Positions 52,179 to 60,918 of a stretch of DNA of 64,000 nt are shown here, piece by piece. The number at the start of each line of letters is the position of its first letter. Position 1 is the stretch's first letter. The stretch is from Streptomyces sp. SID12488. GTDB taxonomy: Bacteria; Actinomycetota; Actinomycetes; Streptomycetales; Streptomycetaceae. The notes under the pieces were generated by a model. It was not told the DNA's origin and made no database searches. It was given only the letters and a program-made list of their open reading frames with translations. Position numbers and translations under genes: made by a program. The stretch covers positions 124,001-188,000 of the forward strand of contig NZ_JAAGLT010000006.1 in the NCBI RefSeq assembly GCF_010548275.1. The letters are read 5' to 3'.

Positions 52179-53525
52179 ATGCGCCGTCTTCTCACCTGCC
52201 TCACGGCCGCGGCCGTCACCTGCGGCGGGTTCGCCGCGACCGCGTCCCCAGCAGCGGCAGCGGACCCGGCCTCCGGGTCCTTCAGCACCCTCACCTACAA
52301 CGTCGCGGGCCTGCCCTCGATACTCTCCAGCGCGTCCACACCGCGCGACACCAGCACCACGGCCATCGGCCAGCGCATCGCGCCGTACGACATCGTGCAC
52401 GTCGAGGAGGACTTCAACTACCACGCCAACCTCTACGCCGCGGACACGGCGCACGCCTACCGCACGCCCACCAGCGGCGGTGCCGCCTTCGGCAGCGGCC
52501 TCAACACCCTGTCCAAACTCCCCTACGACGGGGACGACTTCGAGCGGGTGCACTGGAACTCCTGTCAGTGGGACTCCGGCGACTGCCTGACGCCCAAGGG
52601 CTTCACCTTCATGCGTGAGCGCCTCGCCGAGGGCGTCTACGTCGACTTCTACAACCTGCACACCAACGCCGGCACCAACGACGGCGACCTGGCCTCACGC
52701 GCCGACAACCTCAACCAGCTGACCGCGTTCATCAAGACCCACTCCGTCGGCAACGCGGTCGTCGTCATGGGTGACACCAACACCCGCTACACGCGCTCCG
52801 CGGACACCATCGCCGAGTTCGGCGCCGCCAACGGGCTGACCGACGCCTGGGTCCAGCTGATCCGCGGCGGCACCCCGCCCGCCAAGGGCGCCGACGCCCT
52901 GGTCTGCGACCAGACCGGGACCACCGTCCCCAACACCTGCGAGATCGTCGACAAGGTCCTGTACCGGGGCAGCAGACTCGTCTCGCTCAACGCCACGTCC
53001 TACAACAACGAGCACGCCAAGTTCCTCACGGATGGCGGCCTGATGCTCTCCGACCACGACCCGGTCGCGGTCGGTTTCTCCTGGTCGCGCAATGCCGCCT
53101 TCCAGCTCAGCGACCAGTACGGCGGCCCGCACGGCGAGTACTACAACGACATGGACGCCGTACCGGCGGGCGCCCGCCCTGTCAGCCTCACACTGCGCAG
53201 CGGCTCTCGCGTCGACAGCGTCGCCCTGACCCTCGACAACGGCAAGACCCTGACCCACGGCGGCACCGGTGGCACGGCGTCGTCCCTGACGCTGGGCAGC
53301 GGCGAATACGTCACCTCCGCCCAACTGTGCCAGGCGGAGAAGGACGGCCACACCCGGATCTTCTATGCCAAGTTCGCCACGAACCTCGGCCGCACCCTGG
53401 CCGGCGGCAGCACCACGTCCGACTGCGTGACACGCACCGCGCCGTCGGGGTGGCAGCTCGCCGGGTTCCATGGACGCTCCGGTGACGAGATCGACAAGCT
53501 CGGTTTCATCTACACGAAGCGCTGA
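52179..53525 (+). CDS. secreted endonuclease/exonuclease/phosphatase-fold enzyme with jacalin-like lectin domain
   Basis: 448 residues from ATG 52179 (ACAGGAG upstream). Signal peptide MRRLLTCLTAAAVTCGGFAA, cleavage near AAA. Residues ~40-300 have the EEP fold: FSTLTYNVAGLPSIL, IVHVEEDFNY, LHTNAG, VVMGDTNTRYT and the catalytic LSDHDPVAVGF. The C-terminal ~140 residues resemble a jacalin-type lectin (SDQYGGPHGEYYNDMD ... GWQLAGFHGRSGDEIDKLGF), likely binding a glycan. It could be a phosphodiesterase such as a sphingomyelinase or a nuclease; the substrate is not determined by the visible motifs. Confidence 0.85.
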   Translation: MRRLLTCLTAAAVTCGGFAATASPAAAADPASGSFSTLTYNVAGLPSILSSASTPRDTSTTAIGQRIAPYDIVHVEEDFNYHANLYAADTAHAYRTPTSGGAAFGSGLNTLSKLPYDGDDFERVHWNSCQWDSGDCLTPKGFTFMRERLAEGVYVDFYNLHTNAGTNDGDLASRADNLNQLTAFIKTHSVGNAVVVMGDTNTRYTRSADTIAEFGAANGLTDAWVQLIRGGTPPAKGADALVCDQTGTTVPNTCEIVDKVLYRGSRLVSLNATSYNNEHAKFLTDGGLMLSDHDPVAVGFSWSRNAAFQLSDQYGGPHGEYYNDMDAVPAGARPVSLTLRSGSRVDSVALTLDNGKTLTHGGTGGTASSLTLGSGEYVTSAQLCQAEKDGHTRIFYAKFATNLGRTLAGGSTTSDCVTRTAPSGWQLAGFHGRSGDEIDKLGFIYTKR

Positions 53526-53559
53526 CCTGCTCCACCGCACCGAACACGCGGCGGCGGCC

Positions 53560-54135
53560 TCAGGGCCGTCGCCGCTTTCGCAACCACGCTTACGGGCCCA
53601 CCGGATGACGCCCCCTTCACTGCTGGCTCTGATGCGCCTGACGAAGGCGCCCGGGGTGACCCCGGTGTGGCGGGTGAAGAACTTGCCGAAGTCGGTGGCT
53701 TCGAGAAAGCCGAGGCGGCGGGCGATGGTCGCGACCGGTTCATCGCTGCGGGCGAGCAGCTGTCGGGCCTCCGGGGCGACACGGCCGTCGATGACGTGCT
53801 TGACGGGTTCTCCGGTGGCGGCCGTGCAGGCGCGGGTGAGGGTGAGGGGCTTGACGGTGCAGCCGAGGTGGTGAGTGTAGTCGGCGGCGCGGCGGGTGGT
53901 GGCGTAGGAGCGTTCCGGTTCGGCACGGAATCGGGCGTAGACCTCGGCGCCCGCGTGCGGATCGCCACCGCTGTCAGGGTGGGGCAGCCGGTCGATCCGC
54001 AACAGCACGGAAGCCTGCAGGAGTTGGGGATCCCCGCCGACACAGCCTGCTCCGGCCAGCCGTGCTCGGCCCGCAACTGGCCCAGCAGAGTGGACAGCAC
54101 CGCGTACGTGGGGCTCGCGCCCAGTTGCCAGCACG
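53560..54135 (-). pseudogene. frameshifted AraC-family regulator
   Basis: Read on the minus strand, the first part ([18 protein letters not shown], about 54110-54045) and the rest ([53 protein letters not shown] and DFGKFFTRHTGVTPGAFVRR) lie in different frames, with a further small shift between THHLGCTVK and LTRACTAATGEPVK. The tandem AraC HTH is recognisable down to about 53590, but no single frame has both start and stop. Inactive. Confidence 0.7.
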
Positions 54136-54160
54136 CGGACAGGGACCACTTGGTGAACTG

Positions 54161-54295
54161 CTTGGAGCGCGGCTGGCGTTCGAGACCCGGGGGCGGCCGG
54201 CACCGGACCGCTCCAATGCCGTACTGGTGCTCCACGCGCTCACCGGGGACAGCCATGTCTCCGGACCGGCCGAACCCGGTCACCCCACCCCGTGA
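54161..54295 (+). pseudogene. fragment of metX (homoserine O-acetyltransferase)
   Basis: A 44-codon piece reads [19 protein letters not shown] then [20 protein letters not shown] and GHPTP-stop, which is the early part of MetX including the oxyanion-region HALTGDSH motif. Start, nucleophile Ser and the remaining ~300 residues are absent. A relic of methionine biosynthesis at the edge of the sulfur locus. Confidence 0.75.
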
Positions 54296-54308
54296 CGCCA
54301 CCGGGGCC

Positions 54309-55436
54309 TCACCTCTTGCGCCACTCCTCGGCCAGCAACTCGTAGGACCGCACCCGGTCCGCGTGGCCGTGGGTGATCGTGGTGATCAGCAACTCGTCGG
54401 CGCCGGTGGCCTCCTGGAGTTGTTCCAGCCTGTCGGCGACCCGGCCCGGGGAGCCGACGAACTGGGTGTCGATGCGGTCGTGGACCAGGGCCCGGTCCGC
54501 GTCGGACCATACGTGGGCGCGCGCCTCATCGGGCGTGGGGAACTGGATCGCGCCCTCGGCGCTACGGATGCTGCGCACCCAGAGGCCGTAGCCGGTGGCG
54601 AGTTCGCGGGCGGTCTCGTCGTCCTCGGCGACCACGACGTCCGCGGAAACGCTGACGTACGGCTTGTCCAGGACATCGGAGGACTGGAACGCGGCGCGGT
54701 ATCCCTCCGCGGCCTCCAGCACCGAAGCCGGACTGACGTGGTAGTTCGCCGCGAACCGCAGACCGTTGCGGCCCGCGACCTTGGCGCTCTCGCCGCCGCT
54801 GCTGCCCAGGATCCAGATCTCGACGTCGGCACCCTCGCCAGGCACGACATGGGCCTCGACGCCGTCCGCCGAGCGATACGTGCCCGCCAGCAGCGCGAGG
54901 ACGTCGTCGATCTGCTCACCGTAGTCCTGCGACTCGGCGCTCGGCAGCAGGAGCAGCTTGCGCTGGAGGGCGACGCGCGGTGAGCCGAGCAGATGCTCGA
55001 AGGAGAACCGGGGCGGGATGCGCAGGCCGTTGGGGGTGTGACCATCAACCACCTGGGTCGCGTTCGGTACTGGGGTGGCGGGTCCGCCGGGCGGGCGTCC
55101 GCCGGAGCGGCCGAGGCCCAGGTCGAGGCGTCCGGGGTGCAGCGCGTCGATCAGGCCGAACTCCTCGACCGTGGACAGGGCGGTGCGGTGCCCGAGTTGT
55201 ACGGCACCGGAGCCGAGCCGGATGGTCGAGGTCGCGGACGCGGTCAGGGCGAGGACGACTGCGGGCGAGGTGCCGGCGACACCCGGGTTGAGGTGGTGCT
55301 CGGCGTACCAGTAACGGGCGTACCCGAAACTCTCGGCCTGGCGGGCCAGGTCGATGGAGTTGCGCAGCGCCTCGGTGGCGGTGGAGCCGGACGAGATCGG
55401 GACCAGGTCGAGGACGCCGAGGGGGATGTCGGACAT
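54309..55436 (-). CDS. LLM-class flavin-dependent monooxygenase
   Basis: 375 residues from ATG 55436. Bacterial-luciferase-like TIM barrel: VLDLVPISSGSTATEALRNS, FGYARYWYAEHHLNPGVAGT, TIRLGSGAVQLGHRTALSTV, EFGLIDALHPGRLDLGLGRS and WILGSSGGESAKVAG. The AEHH and LGLGRSGG segments are typical of FMN-dependent LLM enzymes that oxidise S- or C-linked substrates. It is the last gene of an operon with an amino-acid ABC transporter and a GNAT, like CmoO/CmoJ in Bacillus subtilis. The role in cleaving S-modified cysteine is inferred from this context. Confidence 0.9.
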   Translation of the reverse strand: MSDIPLGVLDLVPISSGSTATEALRNSIDLARQAESFGYARYWYAEHHLNPGVAGTSPAVVLALTASATSTIRLGSGAVQLGHRTALSTVEEFGLIDALHPGRLDLGLGRSGGRPPGGPATPVPNATQVVDGHTPNGLRIPPRFSFEHLLGSPRVALQRKLLLLPSAESQDYGEQIDDVLALLAGTYRSADGVEAHVVPGEGADVEIWILGSSGGESAKVAGRNGLRFAANYHVSPASVLEAAEGYRAAFQSSDVLDKPYVSVSADVVVAEDDETARELATGYGLWVRSIRSAEGAIQFPTPDEARAHVWSDADRALVHDRIDTQFVGSPGRVADRLEQLQEATGADELLITTITHGHADRVRSYELLAEEWRKR

Positions 55437-55450
55437 GGATGGAGGACTCC

Positions 55451-55880
55451 TCAGTGGTCGGCTCGGTGGTCGGCGGGAACGGGGCTGGTCTCAGGCTCTG
55501 CGAGGACCGGGCCCCATGTAAACGGCGGGTCGGGGATCTCGCCGCGCAGCACCGGCGCGATGTCCGACTGAAAGAGTTCGAGGGAGCCCCGATGCTGACG
55601 GTCCGTCAGTCCTCCTGCGTCCGCGTGCAGATGCAGCACGGTGTGCCCGAACTGTTCGTGGTAGCGGTGCACCTTCTCGATGATCTGCTGGGGGGCTGCC
55701 GATCAGGGCAGAGCTGCGTTCCACGAAGTCTTCCAGGGTCGCGAACACCGGCTCCAGGCCCAGCCGTTTCTGGAATTCCAGGTTCCCCTCGAACACGGGC
55801 CGGTAGGCGTCGATCGCTTCCTGGGAGGTGCGGGCCGTGTACAGGCCCGCCGTCCCCGCGCCGTTTCTTGTCGGCCTGGC
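55451..55880 (-). pseudogene. second LLM monooxygenase, 5' truncated and frameshifted
   Basis: Only the C-terminal ~140 residues remain: AGLYTARTSQEAIDAYRPVF, EGNLEFQKRLGLEPVFATLE, DFVERSSALIGSP, then after a frame change QQIIEKVHRYHEQFGHTVLH and GSLELFQSDIAPVLRGEIPD. The break is at a run of six C (plus strand G 55690-55695); removing one base restores SPQQIIEK. The barrel's N-terminal two thirds are absent, so it is inactive even if the homopolymer is a sequencing error. Confidence 0.8.
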
Positions 55881-55934
55881 GCTCGCGGGCCCCGCAGCAC
55901 TGCCAATCACGGGTCAGCAGGCACAACCGCACGG

Positions 55935-56699
55935 CTAAGCCCTTTCTTCCGGCTGTCCGGCTTCCCGCTCTTCCTGCTCGTCGCCACCCGGCGTGCGCAC
56001 CAGCGCGAACCGCGTACGGCGGCGCAGGGTGAACCCGATCGACTCGTAGAGCCGGATCGCGTTGGTGTTGTCGGCCGCCGCGTGGAGGAAAGGGGTTTCG
56101 CCGCGTTCCCTGATACCTGCCGCGACCGCGCGGACCAGTCGGGTGGCCAGGCCCCGGCCGCGGTGGTCGGGATGGGTGCAGACGGCGCTGATCTCGGTCC
56201 AGCCCGGTGGGTGCAGGCGTTCGCCGGACAGGGCGATCAGCCGTCCGTGCTCCCGGATTCCGAGGTAGGTGCCGAGTTCGACGGTCCGGGGCAGGAAGGG
56301 GCCGGGCTTGGTGAGGGCGACAAGGTCGAGCATCTCGGTTACGTCGGCGGGCCCGAGCCGTACGGCCTCGGGTGCGGGTTCGGCGTACAGGGCGGTGTCG
56401 ACGAGCTGGACGCCCTCACCGAACTGCTCGATCTCCCAGCCGTCGGGGACTGTCTGGACCGCGGTGACCGGGGTGACGTTGCCGGGTCCCACCAGTGCGG
56501 CCAGGTCTTCCCAGGCGTGGGGGTCGGCGGGGTCCTCCAGCGCGGCGAACGGGGATACGTCGGTCGGGTAGCGGGCGGCCCGGCCGTTGCGCTCGGCGAG
56601 ATGGGCGTGCGGGCCCGACAGCGCGGCCCAGGCTGCGTTGTCCAGGATGTGCGGTTCCGTCGGGCTCGGGGACGTGGCGTGGTGGACGCTGGTGGACAT
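55935..56699 (-). CDS. GNAT-family N-acetyltransferase
   Basis: 254 residues from ATG 56699 (MSTSVHHATS). The C-terminal ~130 residues are a GNAT/FR47-type fold: EMLDLVALTKPGPFLPRTVE, TEISAVCTHPDHRGRGLATR (acetyl-CoA pyrophosphate loop RGRGLA) and FLHAAADNTNAIRLYESIGF. The N-terminal half is a degenerate second domain. In the B. subtilis ytmI operon a GNAT (SnaA) acetylates S-modified cysteine before flavin-dependent oxidation; position between the transporter and LLM genes suggests the same here, by inference. Confidence 0.88.
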   Translation of the reverse strand: MSTSVHHATSPSPTEPHILDNAAWAALSGPHAHLAERNGRAARYPTDVSPFAALEDPADPHAWEDLAALVGPGNVTPVTAVQTVPDGWEIEQFGEGVQLVDTALYAEPAPEAVRLGPADVTEMLDLVALTKPGPFLPRTVELGTYLGIREHGRLIALSGERLHPPGWTEISAVCTHPDHRGRGLATRLVRAVAAGIRERGETPFLHAAADNTNAIRLYESIGFTLRRRTRFALVRTPGGDEQEEREAGQPEERA

Positions 56700-56821
56700 G
56701 TCGGTGCGAGTCTCCGTATCTGGAACGCGTGTCTGGAGTGCGCGTCTTGAACGCGGTCGGGCGCGGCCGGGACTCCGCCGTGGCACGGCGGAGTCCCTGT
56801 GACGGGTGGCGGAAGGACAGG

Positions 56822-57847
56822 TCAGGAGTTGTCGAGCGGCAGCCCGGGCGGGTTGACCTGGGAGGTGGTGACGGCCTCGTTGGAGAGGTTCCAGGCGGCA
56901 AGCCACTTGGCGTACTGGCCGTCCTTGATCAGCTGGTTGATCGCGTCCGCGACCGGCTTGGCCAGCCCGCTGTCCTTCTTAGCGGTGGCCGCGATGAGAC
57001 CCTGGAGAGTCGCTCCCGCCCCGGAGAACTTGCCCGCGTTGCGGGTCGGGTTGGGCGTCTTGGCGACCTGGGTGACGTGGTAGGCGATACCGGGGTTGGG
57101 ACCGAAGTAGGCGTCGATCTTCCCGCTGGACAACGCCAGGTAGAGGCTGTTGTTGTCCTGGAAGTACTTGACGGTGAGCTTCTTGCCCTCCTTCTCCAGC
57201 TTCCCCTTCCACTCCAGCAGGATCTTCTCCTGGTTGGTGCCGGCGCCCACCGAGACGGTCTGGCCGGCGAGGTTCTCGTAGTTGCCGTCGAAGTTCCAGG
57301 TGCTCTTGTTCAGCACCTCGAAGGCGAGGTTGTCCTGCCGGTAGGAGGCGAACTCGTACTTCTTCTTGCGCTCCTCGGTGTCGGTGACGTTGGAGAACGC
57401 CACATCGACCTTGCCGCTGTCGATCCCGACGAACAGGTTGTCCCAGGTCGAGTTCTTCACCTCCGGCTTCAGGCCGAGCACCGCGGCGACCAGCCGGCCG
57501 AGGTCGGGCTCGGCACCGGTGAGGGTCTTCTGGTCGTCGCCCACGTACGCCAGCGGCGGGAACCCGGCAGGCAGCGCGCCGACACCGATGACCAGCTTGC
57601 CGCTCTCGGCGACCGCCTTCGGCAGCTCGGCACTGATCGACTTCACCTCGGTGACCTTCAACTGGGTCTCCTTGGCAGCGCCGTTGGAGAGGGCCCCGAC
57701 GGTGACCGTCCCGGCAGGCGCGCTGTCGGTCTTGGTAGCGGCGTCGCTGTCGCCGCCGCACGCGGCGAGTCCCGCAGCGAGAGAGGCGACGACTGCGGAC
57801 GCGATGACGCCACGGTGGAATCTGCTGCGGAGGCTGAGGGTGCGCAT
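56822..57847 (-). CDS. amino-acid ABC transporter substrate-binding lipoprotein (SBP family 3)
   Basis: 341 residues from ATG 57847. Lipobox LAAGLAACGGD with Cys30. Family 3 binding-protein pattern: GKLVIGVGALPAGFPPLAYV, GAEPDLGRLVAAVLGLKPEV, VDVAFSNVTDTEERKKKYEF and GKIDAYFGPNPGIAYH. It captures a polar amino acid or derivative outside the membrane and feeds the permease and ATPase encoded upstream. The ligand is not readable, but the leader peptide and neighbouring genes suggest a sulfur amino acid. Confidence 0.93.
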   Translation of the reverse strand: MRTLSLRSRFHRGVIASAVVASLAAGLAACGGDSDAATKTDSAPAGTVTVGALSNGAAKETQLKVTEVKSISAELPKAVAESGKLVIGVGALPAGFPPLAYVGDDQKTLTGAEPDLGRLVAAVLGLKPEVKNSTWDNLFVGIDSGKVDVAFSNVTDTEERKKKYEFASYRQDNLAFEVLNKSTWNFDGNYENLAGQTVSVGAGTNQEKILLEWKGKLEKEGKKLTVKYFQDNNSLYLALSSGKIDAYFGPNPGIAYHVTQVAKTPNPTRNAGKFSGAGATLQGLIAATAKKDSGLAKPVADAINQLIKDGQYAKWLAAWNLSNEAVTTSQVNPPGLPLDNS

Positions 57848-57941
57848 GGTTGTCCTTGATTTCCTTGTCGGTTGTGCGGTGAGTGTGTGTGGGGGGGGCG
57901 GTCCGGGTTGACCGCGAGCTCGGGGAGGAACGCCCTGCGGA

Positions 57942-58723
<782 letters not shown>

Positions 58724-58727
<4 letters not shown>

Positions 58728-59746
58728 ACGGCGGCCTCCTTGCGGATGCGGGCCCGGAGGTCGGTGACCCCGGTCCGCAGCGTCTGCAACGGCGTCGGCG
58801 GCAGGGTGCGGGTGGCGCCCCGGGCGTAGTACCGCTCGACGTAGAACTGGATGACGGACACGACGCTGGTGAGGATCAGGTACCAGACGGTGGCGACCAG
58901 CAACAGCGGCACGATGTCGCCTGGGTAGGTGCTGCCCATGCTCTGCACGCTGCCGAAGAGGTCGAGCAGGGACACGTAGAAGACCAGCGAGGTGCCCTTG
59001 ATCAGGCCGATCAGCTGGTTGACGTAGTTCGGGGTGATGGAGCGCAGCGCCTGCGGGAAGACGATCTTCGCGAACTGGTAGCGCTTCGGCAGGCCGAGGG
59101 CGGAGGCGGCCTCGTGCTGGCCCTGGTCGACGGAGAGGATGCCGCCGCGGACGACCTCCGCCGCGTAGGCGGCCTCGTTGAGGCTGAGGCCGACGACGGC
59201 GACGACCATGTCGGTGGCGAGCCGCGACTCGTCGAAGGTGAAGAACGCCGGGCCGAAGGGGACGCCCAGGCTCAGCGTCTGGTACAGCGCGCTGAAGTTG
59301 TAGAGGAAGAGCAGGACGACGATGAGCGGAACCGAGCGGAACAGCCAGACGTAGATCCAGCTCACGGCGCGCAGTACGGGGCTCCTGGAAAGCCGTGCCA
59401 GAGCGAGGAAGATGCCGCCGAGCAGGCCCAACACCGCGCTGTAGAGCGTCACTTCGAGGGTGATGAGCAGACCGTCGAGGATCGTCGGGCGCAGGAACCA
59501 GTACTGGAACCGGTCCCACTGGTAGAAGGGGTTGGTCGCCAGCCCGTGGGCGATCTGGGCGACCAGCACGAGGACGGCGGCTGTGAGGATCCATCGGCCG
59601 GGACGCCGGATCGGGAGGACTCGCTGCGCGGCCAGGGGCATCGGTGCGGAGGGGACCTCATGGGTGTCTGGGGTGTCTGGGCGAGGTATCGCCTCGGTGG
59701 GCGGCGCTGATCCGGAGGACACAGCGACGCCGGGAGTTTCGCTCAT
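58724..59746 (-). CDS. amino-acid ABC transporter permease
   Basis: 340 residues from ATG 59746. A ~50-residue cytoplasmic leader ([20 protein letters not shown]) comes before the first helix, then five to six helices of the HisMQ/GlnP type. [36 protein letters not shown] and the EAA-loop [20 protein letters not shown] are family landmarks. One permease gene implies a homodimer. It is the first large gene of the operon after the leader peptide. Confidence 0.94.
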
Positions 59747-59944
59747 GGAGGGCTCCAGCGGTTTCGGACACCCAGGACCGCGGAGGGCGGCAGCACCGCG
59801 CCGCCCGGGAGCGGCTCGGCACGAGACGACGCACGGGGTACACGCGGAACGGGAGCTGGGCAGGGAGAGGGCACACCGCGAACACGGTGGTCGTCAGAGA
59901 AAGTCCGAGACTCGGAGATTCAGAAACAGAGCCTCAGAAAGCCG

Positions 59945-60091
59945 TCAGCCTCGACAGAGGGTGCGGCAAGTGGCCGTACAGAGCGCGCTGTTGACGCGCA
60001 GCAGGTCGACGGAGCGGTCCGTGCACAGCAGGACGCGGCCGAGGCGCCGCAGTGCGGTCGTCCCGTCAGCTGCGTACATCGCTGTCACCAT
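59945..60091 (-). CDS. Cys-containing leader peptide of the amino-acid transporter operon
   Basis: 48 residues from ATG 60091 (GGAGAA seven bases upstream). The end reads CTDRSVDLLRVNSALC then TATCRTLCRG-stop. The LLRVxSALC motif is that of Streptomyces leader peptides found ahead of sulfur-assimilation and transporter genes; four Cys codons are in the last 26. Slow decoding at Cys codons when cysteine is scarce is the known logic of related mycobacterial polycysteine uORFs. About 200 bases separate it from the permease start, enough for an attenuator. Confidence 0.8.
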   Translation of the reverse strand: MVTAMYAADGTTALRRLGRVLLCTDRSVDLLRVNSALCTATCRTLCRG

Positions 60092-60128
60092 CACTTCTCC
60101 GGCCCTGAGGCATCTTGGTCTGCGCCGC

Positions 60129-60159
60129 AAGTTAGGCATGTCCCGACAAGGGATGTCAA
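60129..60159 (-). promoter_or_regulatory. candidate promoter for the amino-acid transporter operon
   Basis: Minus strand TTGACA (60159-60154) and TAACTT (60134-60129), separated by 19 bases, 38 bases before the leader-peptide start. The spacer is longer than the usual 17-18. Confidence 0.5.
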
Positions 60160-60207
60160 TGCGAGTGACCATCAGGTGAGACGGCCAATTCGGCAGCCCT
60201 GACCACG

Positions 60208-60380
60208 TCATGGGGTCTGCGCGAGCGGCCGGGAGGGATCCTGGAACCACTCCTCCGGCGACCCGTCGTACAGGGTGATGTCCTGACGGCCCAGGTCGTG
60301 AGCGCCGTGCCGACGGCGGGCAGGCACCGGAACTCGACCGAGTACGGCACGGAGCCGCATCTCAGCACATGGGATTCGCC
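60208..60380 (-). pseudogene. possible rhodanese (sulfurtransferase) C-terminal relic
   Basis: The end of a minus-strand frame reads DLGRQDITLYDGSPEEWFQD then PSRPLAQTP-stop, matching the C-terminal end of thiosulfate sulfurtransferases (LYDGSWxEW pattern). One frame over, slightly upstream, is VLRCGSVPYSVEF, like the rhodanese active-site Cys loop. Two frames and no start: a relic. The assignment rests on a short segment. Confidence 0.42.
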
Positions 60381-60448
60381 GCCGCGCGCGGTCCGGCCAC
60401 CTCATGACATTGACGAATTGCGGCGGCGATCGGTAACTTTCAACTGGC

Positions 60449-60544
60449 ATCGAGTGTCAGCATCAAGCCCTGGCTAGCTGACCGGCAACCCTCCGACGCG
60501 GTGGGGTGCTCCAGGTGAAAGCCCGGCCGGGTCGCCGACCCGGC
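60449..60544 (+). promoter_or_regulatory. SAM riboswitch (SAM-I/SAM-IV clan)
   Basis: The conserved core is present: GTCAGCATCAAGCCCTGGCT (60456-60475), GCTGACCGGCAACCCTCC (60477-60494) and GCGGTGGGGTGCTCCAGGTG (60498-60517). GTCAGC (60456-60461) pairs with GCTGAC (60477-60482). The hairpin loop CCTGG (60469-60473) can pair with CCAGG (60511-60515), the clan's pseudoknot. This resembles the SAM-IV type common in Streptomyces. A stem GCCGGGTC/GACCCGGC (60526-60544) follows. Further hairpin GGCCCC/GGGGCC (60553-60570) lies just ahead of the leader-peptide ribosome site and may be part of the expression platform. Binding of S-adenosylmethionine should lower expression. Confidence 0.8.
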
Positions 60545-60583
60545 AAGCGCGTGGCCCCGTCGCGGGGGCCCGGACATGGAGGA

Positions 60584-60706
60584 ATGAGCGTGCGGCACAG
60601 CAGCGTCTCCAGCCCCTCCAGCGCTGCCGTGGCGGCTCTTTCCCGGTTCTCCCGGCGACGTCACATCGACCTGCAGCGCATCTCCAGTTGTCTGTGTCGC
60701 GGCTGA
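60584..60706 (+). CDS. Cys-containing leader peptide of the oligopeptide-type ABC operon
   Basis: 40 residues from ATG 60584, directly after GGAGGA. The end RRRHIDLQRISSCLCRG-stop fits the Streptomyces R-x-H-I-D-L-x-R-x-S-x-x-L-C-R leader motif with Cys codons at 36 and 38. It lies between the SAM riboswitch and the binding-protein gene (212 bases further), so it probably provides a second, cysteine-responsive control step. Confidence 0.82.
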   Translation: MSVRHSSVSSPSSAAVAALSRFSRRRHIDLQRISSCLCRG

Positions 60707-60918
60707 CCACGTCCCACAGCTGACTGTCGGCATTCACCGTCGGCACCTCCGGGTTCGAACCCGCAGCGGACCTCCTTCCCCCCTTTCCCTTCATGGCCTC
60801 TTGGTCCCTTGGCCTCTTCTCGCGGTGTCGCCGTTTCCTGGGCGCGGCTCCGTCCACGCATCTCCATTGGTCCGCACGCACCCGTGCGTGCCGGCTTTCG
60901 AGTAGGAGAAACCTTTCC

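Noticed and set aside
52695..54203. 502-codon minus-strand frame ending in the phosphoesterase gene
   Set aside because: Only its first ~170 codons resemble AraC; the rest is antisense to the phosphoesterase, so it was treated as an AraC pseudogene plus a shadow.
60751..60762. GGGTTCGAACCC, a typical tRNA T-arm palindrome
   Set aside because: No D arm, anticodon arm or acceptor stem can be built on either strand around it; most likely chance or a relic.
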